Positions 45,777 to 57,866 of a stretch of DNA of 64,000 bases are shown one piece after another. Under the pieces are notes generated by a model. It saw only the letters and a program-made list of their open reading frames with translations. It ran no database searches and was not told where the DNA came from. This stretch comes from Cocos nucifera. Its lineage: Eukaryota > Streptophyta > Magnoliopsida > Arecales > Arecaceae. The stretch covers positions 186,001 to 250,000 of the forward strand of contig QRFJ01000775.1 of NCBI GenBank assembly GCA_006176705.1, given 5' to 3'. Position 1 is the stretch's first letter. Each line of letters starts with the position of its first letter. The translations under genes and the position numbers were made by a program.

Positions 45777-47079
45777 CTCTATTATTTCTCGTAACTATAA
45801 TTGTTGTTTGGCTACCAAAAATTAAAATAAAATAAAATATTTCTGTTTTTCCAGCATGATTATTTTTGTTCCCAAGTAATATCCTCTCTACAATTGATGA
45901 GAAGTTACCCCATGGAAAGAAACAGATGACATCTACAAAGTTGAATTAAAGTCCATGCTTATGCTTCAGGGAGGGAGAAAGAGAGGATTTAGAAAATCTC
46001 ACTATTATCCTATCCATCAAGGAAGAGGGAGATCTTAGCAAGGGCAAGATATATGGTATGGTTTTAAAAGAACCAATTTTGGCAGGGCTCTTTGGCCCGG
46101 ACCACATCATCCATCCTCGTGCTTCTGTCCTGGAAGTTTGGCCCCAGCGAAAGGTTTCTCCGTGTTGCCTGATCGTGGGTCTCCTTTTGACACACGTTAT
46201 TGGAGATTTTGAAAAGTTGGACCTGGGAACGGAGCAGAAAGGCCATGCAATAGAATTTCTGCTCTCGCTTTGCAGGCTTGCTTTATATGAAAGAAGATTC
46301 GCTGTTACACTTTGCACGCATCCTTTATTTATATATATGGACTTAAAAGAAGAGCGGAACAAAAGCATTGAAGCCAACTGCATGCTTGGGGATCCATGGC
46401 TGGAGAGTGGAGACATCAACAACAACTATTTTCACTCCTGCTTACTTCAGTGAGACCTTTTCTTCTTTTCCCATAAGCATGTAAATAGTGCTGTGTACGT
46501 ATATATAAGCACCTAGCTGTACAGCTTCAATAATAGCTCGAGAAAAAATTTCTATATCTCAGATGTACTGTTGCTGGTGTCTCTTTCCTACCACGGTTCT
46601 TCAGGTTGGTACCCTTTTCTTGATATGCCTAAATGGCTAGTGGATTAAAGGGCTCTTTTCACTTTGATGTCTCTGGGTACCGACCCTCCGATGAGTACTA
46701 CTTTTGCTGCCACTTGCTACACTTTGCCCAGAAACAAAGTCAGGGTGGTTCCTCTCTCTTGAGTGTGCCAAGTTGGGCAGTGCAGCTGCTGGTGGGTTTC
46801 ACTGCCCCCATTGTGTCAGCATTCCGAGCTCCCTTGTTTTGGAGAATGGCCTACGGGTGTGTCCATTTATCGACATGGCTACTGTACATATGCTAAGCAT
46901 TGGTGGTCCATGAGTCAGGTGGTCCTCCAAGGCTGCGAGCCAAGGCTGCATGCAAACCAAAGAAAGCCAGCGGGCGGGACATGGGCATCTGGCGTAAATA
47001 GTTAATTGAGCGAGAGAAAAGATCATGTGAAGCAGTGTGGAACAGAACCGAAACCCTCTACCAGACAGACGGGCGCCAA

Positions 47080-47081
<2 letters not shown>

Positions 47082-47125
<44 letters not shown>
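47082..47125. repeat. (CT)n microsatellite
   Basis: About 44 bp of uninterrupted CT dinucleotides. Confidence 0.97.
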
Positions 47126-47128
<3 letters not shown>

Positions 47129-47656
47129 AATTAAGAACATGTCACATTCGACCAGGGCACCTGTTCTCGATTTACCTGTTATTGTCCTCATAAGGTAAAT
47201 CAGTTTTGCTAAACAAATAACCAATGCAAGAAGCAATAACGGCAATTTTAACACTGTTTAAATCATATCGAGCATCATTAGGAGCGCAGATCCATACACC
47301 GTATGATACACTACATCATACATACCATCCATCACATGATAGATGGCCACAATAGATATGAGCTATGCGATGCACGCTTCGCACGATCTTGTGCAACCAT
47401 CCATCATATAATGAATGATGTGCATGATACATATAATACATCATGGGTGCCGCAGAGAACTCGTGCTCTTATCATCATGGATATGGTCATAACTCCAAAA
47501 TGTCAATCGAGAACAAGTTCAAAGTCTGGAGCCAAATAAGATGACTTTTGTATGATGTGGTCTCACTAAGGGATTAAAGGGAAGGTATCTCTTGATGCAT
47601 CGAAATAGCAAGTGCTGAAGGGAGTTAATCAAGCCAATTTTTAGGTATGTATCTTA

Positions 47657-48266
47657 GGGTTCATTTGGTTGTAGATAATTTGGCCTAGAAAAATGAATTC
47701 TATGTCAGATTATCATGTTTAGTATGAAAAATAGAAGAGAAAGTAAAAAAATTGGTGAGTCTCATGCCTTTTTCTGAAGAGAGAAAGTAAAATAAATATC
47801 ATGAAGAATTGGTATTGGGTAGATTCTCGAGTAGTGATAAACCATACTTAACAAAAATATCCCCAACAAAGCTGTAAATATACTCATTAAATTTGTTATG
47901 ATATCTTTTCAAATTCTTTCGATGAAGAGCTTTTATAAAAAAAAACTTTAGATGGAGATGGCATTATATAAATGATTACATGATTATAGTTATCATATAA
48001 CAACTAATTGAAGATGATAATACTATTTTAGTATTAAAAATTTATTTTATGTTAAAGGGCATAGTTATAAATTTTGTCATATACTTATATTGAATTACCT
48101 CAAATCAAACATCGTAATCATTTTCCATTATCATTTTTCGGAGTAAATTTTCTACTAATCAAATATAGTAAAAAAATTTTTTCTTTGCAATCATTTTTTC
48201 AGATAAATGATTCCCATGAATCATTAGATTAACCCATAATTTGACATATTCCAACCAAATGGATCA
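47657..48266. mobile_element. Tourist-like (PIF/Harbinger) MITE
   Basis: 610 bp. Ends GGGTTCATTTGGTTG and, reversed, TGATCCATTTGGTTG form a 15-bp imperfect terminal inverted repeat of the common TTTGGTTG type. TTA target duplications flank it at 47654-47656 and 48267-48269. No coding capacity. Alternative: a hAT MITE, but the TTA duplication favours Harbinger. Confidence 0.6.
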
Positions 48267-48284
48267 TTAGTGTAGAGGAACATT

Positions 48285-48825
48285 CTATAGTATTATGGTG
48301 TAGAAGAAAGGGCATCAATAGTTTCACATTGATTGCCAATCAAGGAAGAGTATGGCTCATATAGAATGAAATATTCTTTTCCATATAAGGCATCTTTTAA
48401 AGAACAAAATCATGAGGCTCAGTGCCTATGGGCCAAGGTCCCAAGCACACCAATAAGCCAAAGCGAACAATACCTTATGTTCCAAAGCCAGGAGTATCTT
48501 GACCATAATATTGGCACCCATGGTAGAACCAACATGCCTCCAACGGACTGTGGTGCACCTTCCACAACTATGCCTAGATTTTTCCTTGATTGGAGGGGCT
48601 ATATTGTGATATAGAAAGGAGGGTATCAATAGTCCCATATTGGTTGGGAGTTAAGGAAGAGTATGACTTATGTGGAATTGGATATTCTTTTCCATGCAAG
48701 GCATCTTTTAAAAGATAAAACGATAAGGCCTAGTGCTAATGAGCCAAGACCTCAAGTGCGCCAACAGATCAAAATGGACAATACCTTACGTTCCAAAGTC
48801 AGGAATATTCATAACCATAATATAT
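48285..48825. mobile_element. Degenerate TRIM-like element: two about 225-bp direct repeats
   Basis: Two copies 314 bp apart (about 48285-48514 and 48599-48824). Each contains ATCAATAGTCCCATATTGG-like sequence, then TCTTTTAAA..ACAAAA..ATGAGGC, then CAAAGCGGACAATACC-like sequence. This order is the known plant TRIM-type LTR beginning with AGTCCCACATCGG and containing CGTGAGGC and CAAAGCGGACAATAT. The short interior (48515-48598) has no clear primer site. Could also be a simple tandem duplication of one solo LTR. Confidence 0.5.
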
Positions 48826-51078
48826 AGATTGAGAGACAGCCAAGATAAACTATTGTGAGCAAGTTGAACAAAAACATTACGGTAGGCTTGAATATGATTA
48901 AATATAAAAATCAATTTAATAGACAACACAATATCTAGCTGTTATGAGAGATATAAGTAGTGAAAGGAAGTTGGTATCAATTGTCAAAACCATTAAAAAT
49001 AAAGTCCAGATGTTTGCTACTATTGCTGGAGCGGGAGGTTATCATTTCGCTTTATATTTTAACCTAACCTAAAGGCCATTGCCACTTGAAGGATCAGATT
49101 TTATCTTTATCTTTTATTTATTATTGCATTAATCCTTTGCAATTCATATTCCTTGCATTTTACCTTTCAAACATCATACTTTTAGTTTGCGAGTAGGAAA
49201 GTTTTACCATTAATAATATAATATAATGTAGTCCTATTTACACCGGCTTCTCATCCCCCTTCCACATAGTATGATGGTAGCTACTGAAAGTTTTTGAAGT
49301 ATAGACCTGATCACGGGCCAGACCTTAAACTTAAATTATATCCAATTTTAATCAAGCTTCAAGCTCGGCCTATTAAAATTTGATATTTTTTATACCTAGG
49401 CTTAGTCTATAATCAACTCTACCTTGAAGGTCAAGATATTTGGACCTATACTATTATCATCATCACAGTTCTTCTTCTATCTATTTTTTAGCTATGTAAG
49501 TTCTTATGGTATATATGCCTGCACATAAACTAGACACAAGATTTGTCATCTTCTTCCAACCACGTTGACAAGTTAAAAGATACCAACAAGCTTTCTAGCA
49601 TGCCCATCTCTCCCTCCAAATTGGAAGGGGAGGAAACAAATGTAAAACCAAACGATTCAGATTTTTACTTGGACTTGCTTTGCATGTGAATGTCATGGAT
49701 TATGCAGGTGCTTTCGTAAGATCATTTGCTTAATATGTAAATTACTTACATTTAATGATTATCTTCCATCTAATAGATTTCAGCTTTATCATAGTAATAG
49801 CATATTAGTTTTTGTGTTATAACAAAGAGAGAAATGACTATTGGAATGAAATTTACTTCTCGGGTAAGAACCAGCAATATTACAGTTGGTGGTGCTAGCC
49901 TAGCTTGTTTTGTCCACAGCAATTTTTAAGAATTAATAGCGTTCTCTTCTGATACCTTCTCAGTAATATGATAAAGTAAGTGGTGGTTTTACCTTTGTTT
50001 TACTTATTTCGAGAAAACTGAAAGAAAGAAACCCTTACCCAAAATATCAAGTCCAATTTGGATTGTATACAAGTTAGATTTTATTTTTGTTTTGATGGAA
50101 GCATGTGAGTTAGATTGTAATTTTGCCGAGCATTTAGATCATAATTTTTTTGGGCATTATCGACTTAGTGAAGTCTAGTCAATCAGAAGTAGTGGTCCAA
50201 TAGAGAAGTCATTATTTGATCTAGGTCTAAATTAATTTTGGGTTTTCCTTACCTACCTTGAACCCTACTAAATTCCATGTAGAAATTAGGGAATTATAGT
50301 GAAAATTGACTTACAGGCCCAAATCACTAGATCCAAGAAAATTACTTTAATGGATTAAATATCATTCCTTTATTCTTCCGATCATGATTTCGATCACAAA
50401 CCAGAATGAAAACGATTGCCATGGTCTGAATTATTTCTTAATCACTTATTGTTATTCTTTTTTCTTTTACTGCATTTATCTTTTCTTAAAAAGAAAATCA
50501 TGTTGTTTTCTCTTATAGATAGTTTCTCTATAGAGAGATCAGATTCAAAAATCAAACTCTTCTCTTTTTTATGGGAGTTATAGACTCGTGGGTGGTTTAG
50601 CAACCATCTACCACTTTTTTATGTGGATGGTTTAGAAGCTACCTACTTCTCTATTTTTTTTATTTTTTTAAAACCCATAATTAGACATATAAGTCTTACA
50701 ATCCGCATAGCTGTATTCACAAGCACATGGATTTGGCTATTCAAACACAATGATCTTGGTGCTGTATTGAAAGAGGGCATGGTTGAACTACAAAAAATTA
50801 CATTGACCCCTTCAACCTTGAACCTTGGGCATATTGCCCTATAGTTCCTAACTACCAAGGCAAATACAAATCGCTCCACAAGACTCCATGCCTTGCAAGT
50901 CATCAATAATGTTTCAAATAATATTTATTTGCAATAATTGGAAAACAAAGGGTGCCTTAACATGATTTCTTCAATTGAATTGAAGAGGGTACCAAACGCT
51001 TGGTCCTACTTCGTTGATAAAAATATGTTAGATTGTTTGACCCTTCACAGTCTATAATATTAATAGAGATTGCCATCT
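48826..51078. other. AT-rich intergenic stretch, nothing recognised
   Basis: No domain-like frame, terminal repeat pair or RNA gene found. Small frames (for example 50623-50844) have no recognisable content. Confidence 0.5.
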
Positions 51079-51086
51079 CTTAAAAT

Positions 51087-52049
51087 TAGGACTGAAAGTG
51101 GGCCAGATTGGATCAGGTTTTATCTTTATCTGAGCCCAGCCCAAATTTTATTTTTTGGAGCTTTGGGTTGAGCTTAGATCCGAAATTTTCTAAAAAAAAG
51201 GCCCAAGCCTTATCCGAGCCGACCTAAATCCAATTGGGCCAGCCCTCCTCACCGATAGGGAAGGAAGCCTGAATGGCGGCGACCTCTCCTTCTCGTCGCG
51301 GGGTGCAACACAAGGGGAGGGCGACAGGCAGAGCTGTAGAGGGGCTCCGAGGGAGTTGCAAAGGGCGCGGGGGTGCGACGAGCTGCGAGGGTGCAGCACG
51401 AATGCAAGAGCAAGGGCCGAGGGTCTTGAGGAGGGCCGAGAGGGTGGGGAGGGGTTCTGCACTGGGACCAAGGCTGGAGGAGGGGGGTTTCGCACCAGAG
51501 TTGGAGGAGGATAAAGAGAGGGTGGGATTCACGCTGGGGCTAGGGGATGGTCGGGAGCGGGGTGTTTCATGAGGGGCCGAGGGAGGGAGGAGGGGGGTTC
51601 GCGAGAGCCAAGGTCGAAAGTGGGGGTGGGTTTTGCACTAGGGCCAAAAGAGGGTGGAGAGAGATTCATGCCAGGGCCAAGAGAGGGTGAAAGAGGGGTG
51701 GGTGTTTTGCGGGGGGGGGCGGTGCAGGGCGACGGATGGGGGGGTTGTTTCATAGGAGGCCGGGGGAGGGTGGAGGGGGGTTCATGAGGGTTGGGGCTTG
51801 GGGAAGGCGAGAGGGGAGGGGGGGTGTATTTCACACGGGTCAGGGGAGGATGGAGGAGGGGTTCGTAACTCGTGAGGGTCAAGGCCGGGGGGATGTACGT
51901 GGATGGGTTTTAATCAGGCATGGATCCGGGTCCAGACCAGAAAATAAAATGAACTCTATTTTTTTTGACCCGAGTCCAGTCTAAATAGTTTCGGACCAAG
52001 CCCAAAGTCCGATCCAAAGCCGAGCCAGCTCGACCCACTTTCAGTCCTA
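51087..52049. mobile_element. hAT-type non-autonomous element with exact 8-bp TSD
   Basis: 963 bp. Terminal inverted repeat TAGGACTGAAAGTGGG at 51087-51102 and its perfect complement at 52034-52049. The 8-bp duplication CTTAAAAT stands at 51079-51086 and 52050-52057. TAG-starting ends with an 8-bp duplication define hAT superfamily elements. Inside are short GGGCC/CAAGCCC-rich flanks and a G-rich core (51240-51900). No transposase is encoded. Confidence 0.92.
51240..51905. repeat. G-rich core of the hAT element
   Basis: Strong G excess on the plus strand with units around GAGGGGCCGAGGGAGGGAGG and GGGTGGGTTTTGCACTAGGG, plus a run of nine or more G near 51711. Frames on both strands (51224-51532, 51529-51882, 51273-51572) are composition shadows. 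Phrases resemble the CACTA B core at 24780-24900. Confidence 0.75.
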
Positions 52050-52057
52050 CTTAAAAT

Positions 52058-54149
52058 ACAAACAAAAATATGAAAAGGTATAACTGTGTACCTAATTAAC
52101 CCCATGCACGTTCCTATTAAAAGCCCCACAATGTACATACACTTTGCCAATGTTTTTTAGGGAAAAAAAAGGAAAAACAAAACACCAATAAGAGACTCCT
52201 AAAGGTCGCATAACCAATTTCCTTGCTTCCAAAACATACAATTATAAGCTTCTGCTGCTCCCATGACAAGAACTTCGAAGTTCGAACTGGTCCCATTTCA
52301 TTGTAGGCTCCAGCACTCTAGTTTCATCAGGTCCTCGTTTATGTCCTTTTCTTTAGCCAGTTCAAGAGGAATAAACGCCGTCTAATAAATTTAAATCTGT
52401 GTACTACTTAATTAGAATACTATGCACCAGCTTTACAACTAAGAAATATTATTATAAAATATTATAGCCAAAGTAATAAAGGCTTGTTTTCTAATGAATT
52501 CTTCTCGTGTTAACTATGACAACCCACATGCCCAGTAAGCGTCCACAAGTGGTGGTCTGAGCACATTTGTCCTTGGCTTTGTCTCAAGCATCTCCTCTTG
52601 TTGATGCAGATTTATAATAATCAACCGTAGTTGTTAGCATTGTTGTAAGTAATTTAGTATTACCATAGTAGCTAATCACATTCTATCTTTGTCATGAGCT
52701 TTAAATTTGCGCGGGAAGTTTGTCTCACTTGGTGTCCCAAAGGCCCCTTGGCTTGCCATCTTGCTAACGTAAATTATACATGCTTCTTAATTATACTTGA
52801 AAAGCCTATGAGGTAATCGTGTCAATTGGAGTACCTTAAACAAAAATTTCTATTTCCCTTGGTTTCTCTTACCTAAAACTTCTTGTTTCTCTTTGCATGC
52901 TTTGTGCTTCTCTTTCCCCACCTTCCAAAAATGCATCTAGGAATATCTATATTCCTATGGCCACAATAATGAACTCTTACGGGGTTATTTTCAACCTAAT
53001 CAACTGTCATGCACCTTCTTTATGCTCTATGAACTTATTTGTTGGTTAATAAAATTATTGCCAGTTGGGGAAGGAAGGTTGTTGTAGGACAACTGGTCAA
53101 GATCTTCTAAGACAAACGCTGGTGTCAGGTCTTCAATCGATCCCTTAGGTCGATCCTACAAAATCATCAAAAGATAGGTAAGTTCTTTCACAAGGAGTTT
53201 CCAAGCAATGGACTCTCTGATGCCTAAATCAGTCTTCCGCAGAAGCAAACAGAGATGTATGAGCTATAAATAGAGAGGCAAAGTGGTATCAAGCATGAAA
53301 CGTAGAAGGCTATGATGGAGAATAGAGAATGGAGCATGGAAGGTGGAGAATGAAGCATTCAGAAGAGAAAGAACTCAAAGCTCTATGGAGGAACTGCATT
53401 CCAGTATGTATGGAGTCCGTCTTTTAGGAAAAGGCATGCAAGATAGGTGTTTATCTCTTACCTTGAGGATCTCGAGAGAAAAGATTTTATAGACCAAAAT
53501 AGATATCTATCGTCTTTGGAGACGTGCACCATCCATCAGAAAGTAGTGGCTTTAGAGACATACTCTGGCTGTCAGAAAATAATGGTATGTACATCCTAAA
53601 GTTATTGAAATCATGGATATCACTTAGTAAAGGAGAGAATAGAGGAGCAAGTAGATGGACTGCTAGTCATCTCGTGGGTAGAAGGCTTTGAAACTTCTCA
53701 AGCATAGTTGTAAAATGTCAAGTCATAGAGGTTGGACAAAAGCTCCATCACCTTCTATCAAAGATATGTGTCGGGCCATCATTGAATCGTTAGTGCCATA
53801 ATGAACGATCCATCTTAGGATGTATCAAAAACTATCAATCTTTTGTCACAATAGTTTTAAAAACAAGAATCAAATCTAATGCTGCAAGTTCATAACTTTT
53901 GGATAGACCAGGCTAGAGGTTTTCTTTTAGGGTTTGATCCACTGGCAGATCTTATTGTCTATGTAAATTCAAAATTTGCCCCTCATGCGTACATATACAA
54001 ATAAATATAGTTACATTGTCCCCTTATTATAATTCATGGTAACGAAAGCCATGGCAAACAAAATTTTATGCTTGAATATGTATAATTATATAATTATAAA
54101 AATATCATTATAAATATAATTATTTCTAAAATATCTGTAGGTGTGTATG

Positions 54150-54193
<44 letters not shown>

Positions 54194-54942
54194 AAGAGAG
54201 AGATCCTGAAATTTGGCATGTGAAGCCAGCTCTCTCTCTTTCTCTCTCTAAGAACTTGTGTAATTGCTTAAGTGGATGAGGAGTGACCAAATACTTCCAA
54301 AAAATAGTATACTTTGGAATGAGTATTTCTAATATTTTATTTTTTAAAAAAATAAAGATTGCCGAAGTGCACAATCATATTTTAGGTATTTGATTATATA
54401 GTGTAGAAAGTCACTTCCAACCATTTTAAATATTTTATCGGTCATAAAGTAGATAAATATGATCGCCTTGGAGTAGATGGTGAAATTACCTCTTTTAATA
54501 AATTAGTATATAATATGTATTATCTCACTTTTCATTAATAATATAAATAAAATATCATTATGGAGAGTGTATTGATAGATTCAAATACTATTATATTATC
54601 AATTATATTCATAATATTTAAGTAATATTATGTTCCTTAATATTGTAATTATGAGTGTGAACCTACATGTCCACTATAATTGTCTATGAACGTAAGTTGA
54701 ACAAATTAAATATTATTATCATATTATCTTTTTATTATATAAATATTAAACTAATATTATTTGTCATATGTAATATGAGACAGCCATCCTCTAGTTATAT
54801 AGAATAATACTATTTAAGGATTACTTACGTCTATAATATTTAATTAACAAAATTACTATTTATTATCAATTATAGCAATAATATTCTATTCCTTAATGAA
54901 ATAATATTATCTTATGATTATATACTTATTATTATTTAACTA
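52058..54942. other. Intergenic; possible solo LTR near 53085-53850 and microsatellites
   Basis: 53085-53850 has LTR style: TGTAGGACAACTGGTC at the start and a TATA box in GAGCTATAAATAGAGAGGC near 53264. I cannot define its ends. 54149-54203 is (AT)n followed by (GA)n, and 54230-54250 is (CT)n, so the GA and CT runs could pair as a hairpin. No gene seen. Confidence 0.45.
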
Positions 54943-56398
54943 TGTTGCCTAAGGATGGCTACCTAAGAGAGAGGGTGAATTAGATAGTTATAAAATTTTA
55001 AGCCTAATTAAACTTTAACAAGAATGTGCTTTAACAATTATCTAAAAGGTGTAATGAAAATGTATGTAATATAAATACAGAATTAAGTCATTTAGATTGC
55101 AAACTATGAAATAAAACTAAGTTAAGCAAAAATTGAAGGCAAGCAAAGAAAATAAGAAGGCACCACAAACACACAAAATTTATAATGATTTGGTGCTAAA
55201 CTTAGCACCTACACCTACTATCTAAGTTAATCACTTAGGAATTCAACTATAATTTTCAACAAGAATTACAGTCTTATTATTTTTTGAGCTCACAATCAAA
55301 TTCAGTTAGTTTTTTCTGGCTCACCAACCAAAATCATACAAGATTATTTTTTGGGCTCACAATCAATGCAGTCGATTTTTTGCGAATCATCAATCAAAAT
55401 CTCATAAATGATTATTTTTTTTAGACTAACAATCAATTTCAATTGATTTTAACCTTGGCTTACCAATCAAACCATACAATGTCCAACTTTAGACTTGGAC
55501 CAATCCAAGTTTCTCATCCCAAGAAACTTGAAATACAATAAAATCAAAATGAATACTAAACTAAAGAAAAACAAACACTATGAAACTCAAGAGAAGAAAA
55601 TTTGAGTTGCTTTGCTTGTTGGCTTGATTTCTTTTCCTTGAATGCTTAAGAGAGGTGGGTGATGATCTTCAATGCTAGTAGTCTGACTTCTCTCAGTTTG
55701 AGGATGATGAAAGAATAAAAGAATATCTAAGAATCACTCATTCTCTTTTCTTTTCTGCTCACTCTTTTTGGCTTTCTCAATAGATACTCAATATACTCTC
55801 TAAAGCTTATTTTTAATGCTCCAAAGATTTTCTTATATATCCTAGAGATTTTTTATCACTTCTTAACATTTGAAAGGTCTTCAAAAAGGAATCTAGCCAT
55901 TAGAGATGAAAAAATAGCCATTGGAAATCTTATGAAATAAAAAAGCTGCAGATCTAAAAATTAGCCATTACAGACACTGCCATTATAGACACTAGATCGG
56001 CTCAGTTCCCTAAGTCCGTAAGCTTTATTTTCTGTATTTTCTATCTTTTACTTTCACTGAGACTAGGTCGGCTCAGTTCCAGACTGGATTAGTCCAGTTT
56101 GCGTGCCATGCATGCTAAAGACTGTTTTATGACCATTTCTTCTCTAAATTAATCTATAGGCTAAACTTATCTTTTTGTCTTGATTTAATCTTTATTATTT
56201 TTATTTGAAAGGTCTATCCAATCTAAAGTATCTTATTTAAAACTGAGTGATAAATCTTTATTCAGATGAATGAAAATACTTGGAGTTTGTGGGCTTTTAA
56301 AATTTTAAAACTATACATTCTTAAAAATATAGTTAGACTTTATAACTTATACTCAAAATTATTTGTCATTATCAAAATCAATCTTTAGGTCAATAACA
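54943..56398 (-). repeat. LTR of a copia element (Sirevirus-like), minus strand
   Basis: On the minus strand it begins TGTTATTGACCTAAAGATTG and ends AGGCAACA. Just before its start the minus strand reads TTTTGTCATCATTACAAAGG, the usual end of the internal region of Sirevirus-type copia elements (TTTGTCATCA..AAAAGGGGGAGA). So this is probably a 3' LTR of 1,456 bp. No primer site or partner LTR is found. The interior to the right (56399-57861) is AT-rich and non-coding. Confidence 0.5.
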
Positions 56399-57861
56399 TT
56401 CGCCTTTGTAATGATGACAAAACTTTTGAGTATATGCAAAATAATATATAATAAATTTCTAAAAAATTACATATTTAAAAGGTATAAAACTACTAAATAA
56501 GAAAAACATACTTCATTCTAGTTAAGCTCAAGCATATACTCAATAATAACTCTTCTCCTTTTTAACAGCATTAAAACGAATAACTCAAAAAAAGATAATC
56601 AATAAAATCAATAAAGTATATTTTTTTTAACAATCTAAAAATATTAAGCTCCCCCTTAATATTATAATCAATTAAGTTTAATTTTTATTCAAAAATTGCT
56701 CCTCCTTACTATATGCCAAATTTTTTAGTTTCATTCCTTGCTTACTCTTGATACAACTAAATCAATTCTTGTCTTTATTAAATTTTATTTCTCATAACTA
56801 AATTCATATCACATTATAAAAAATATAATATAATGACAAGATTTTGATGTAATTTAATATGTTAAATTTATTTTTTTAATTTTTCAATTTCTTTTATTGT
56901 TCTTATAAGTATTTACTATAATTCAAGATACTAATTGAGTTTGAAAATATTTTTTTAATAAATTTAGCTTATCAAATAAATATATCAATATTTTAAATTA
57001 TTCTTAGACTCTAATCATGAAAGTTCATAAATTAATTTTATTCAATATATCTTCAACCATAATCAATTATAATAATCAATCAAAATAACATCATCAAAAT
57101 CAATAAGATAAAACATTGAATCATTTGACATCCAATTGATGGTATAATAATCAATCAAATCAAATAAGATCAAAGTAAGATTAGTCAAAGGAAAACTAGA
57201 TAAAGGCTTCAAAAGTTAGGTTCAATTAGAAAATTTTTAAATCCTTAGAGATCAAGTTAAGATATATAATATAAATCATCAATATCATGCACTTGATCTT
57301 TTATAAATAAATGACTTATTATAAAATACTTTGAATCAAGCAATTTTTGAGATGTTTTGATAATTATATATCTTATAAAAATATCAAAAATTAAATTAAC
57401 TTGCAAGTTTTGACACTCAAATGAATCCTCATGCAATCAAGCTTATCTTAATTTAAGTTTTTCAAATAATAATATGATATAAGGAGTAAAGAAAATATGC
57501 TAAATTTAAAGTAAAAATCTATGCTTAATTAATTAAGATGATATATAGAGAAAATTGTATTGATTTTAAAATCAAATCATTTAAGTCATAGTGTAAGATC
57601 ATTGCAAACATTGAGAAGTCATCAAAATCTATCAATTACAATAATTTTTGGCAATACATTAAAAATATTCAAGGTAAGGAATCATATTATATATACATAT
57701 CGATGGATCATCAAAATCAATAAATTCAATAAAATAATTTTAACAATCATTGATCGTATGATGTTAAAATAAATTTAGCTTTTATCAAGTATCATCATCC
57801 ATCCATTTTGAGTTCTAAACATCCATTCCTTAAGAATTTGTTTCTTTCCTTTCATTAAATG
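56399..57861. other. AT-rich stretch, possible remnant of the 54943 element interior
   Basis: Very AT-rich, with CTCCCCCTTAATATT near 56650 recalling purine tracts of the same group on the minus strand. No domain-bearing frame found. Confidence 0.35.
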
Positions 57862-57866
57862 CTTGG

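Larger units (their letters stand above)
44887..47650. other. Low-copy-looking intergenic DNA, no recognised gene
   Basis: Contains a 45-bp minisatellite (45648-45776) and a CT microsatellite (47082-47125). The frame at 46058-46453 (131 codons) matches nothing I recognise. A TATATATAAGC box at about 46499-46509 is followed by a predicted imperfect hairpin at 46594-46695. This may be the promoter or leader of a non-coding transcript, but the evidence is weak. Confidence 0.4.

Noticed and set aside
46058..46453. 131-codon frame in low-copy DNA as a possible gene
   Set aside because: No recognisable domain, no conserved motif, and a competing frame of similar length on the minus strand. Noted only within the region entry.
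48285..48825. Cassandra element with a 5S rRNA-like LTR
   Set aside because: No 5S internal promoter motifs are present. The conserved phrases fit another TRIM type better.
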